This document shows positions 63,895-64,000 of a stretch of DNA of 64,000 bases, piece after piece. The translations under genes and the position numbers were made by a program. The stretch covers positions 2,222,144 to 2,286,143 of the forward strand of contig OY848924.1 in the NCBI GenBank assembly GCA_963693285.1. Direction: 5' to 3'. The stretch is from Xestospongia muta (lineage: Eukaryota; Porifera; Demospongiae; Haplosclerida; Petrosiidae). How positions within the stretch are numbered: position 1 is the first letter of the stretch; every line of letters begins with the position of its first letter. The notes under the pieces were generated by a model. It was not told the origin of the DNA. It saw only the letters and a list, made by a program, of their open reading frames with translations, and did no database searches.

Positions 63895-64000
63895 ACTCAT
63901 CTTTTACATCCAGAGAACAGTCAAAACACCAGAGAATGTCAGAAGTCAAAAACATCAGAGAACATCAGAGAACAGTCAATAACATCAGAGAACATGAGAC
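63895..64000. repeat. Short AACATCAGAG direct repeats
   Basis: The decamer AACATCAGAG and close variants recur several times up to the window end, where the array is cut off. Confidence 0.65.

Noticed and set aside
63422..63955. 177-codon minus-strand open frame
   Set aside because: Phe/Ser/Leu-rich because the plus strand is purine-rich; it crosses a hairpin and a CA repeat and has no domain.

Overview
The window reads as AT-rich nuclear DNA of an early-branching animal. Genes are split into short exons by GT-AG introns, intron DNA dominates, microsatellites and decayed retroelements are common, and there is no sign of bacterial operons. A demosponge of the Amphimedon type would fit the gene families and short introns, but this is inference; no species marker is present.

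Left half (about 0.4-33.6 kb, minus strand): one large gene. A start exon at 33.53-33.57 kb is followed leftwards by three divergent ankyrin-like exons, a long tandem series of single-repeat ankyrin exons, and a 2.1 kb exon (599-2686) carrying a Roc GTPase with a COR-like region. The array holds 17 copies of one ankyrin exon (102 or 105 bp) inside units of about 1.18 kb, plus two copies of a second ankyrin exon (99 bp). Every exon is phase 0 at both ends, so any number of units keeps the frame. The predicted protein is about 1,460 residues with roughly 24 ankyrin-like repeats. The array shows three levels of duplication: single units, a two-unit higher-order repeat of about 2,356 bp, and a whole-block duplication with an 18,484 bp offset.

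Middle (33.6-48.4 kb): mostly non-coding, with remnants of several genes: a protein-kinase pseudogene (38.07-39.23 kb), 538-bp repeats bearing long TC tracts, a possible small element at 42.4 kb, two related gene fragments (44.0 and 46.85 kb), a minus-strand coiled-coil gene or remnant (45.0-45.85 kb), and the 3' half of a phosphopantothenate-cysteine ligase gene (PPCS) with an in-frame stop (47.3-48.4 kb).

Right half (48.98-64 kb): a minisatellite of about 44 units (132 bp) whose unit looks like a 75-bp exon plus a 57-bp intron, most units also carrying a 14-bp palindrome matching or nearly matching the RFX X-box. A decayed CR1/L2-like non-LTR retrotransposon follows directly (about 54.98-58.83 kb), then a second kinase-exon relic, decayed exons of a membrane protein (59.4-61.8 kb), a promoter-like patch, and GA-rich sequence with a strong hairpin.

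The unifying theme is amplification of complete exon+intron cassettes, seen twice independently: the ankyrin array, whose copies are all intact, and the 132-bp array, which has largely decayed.
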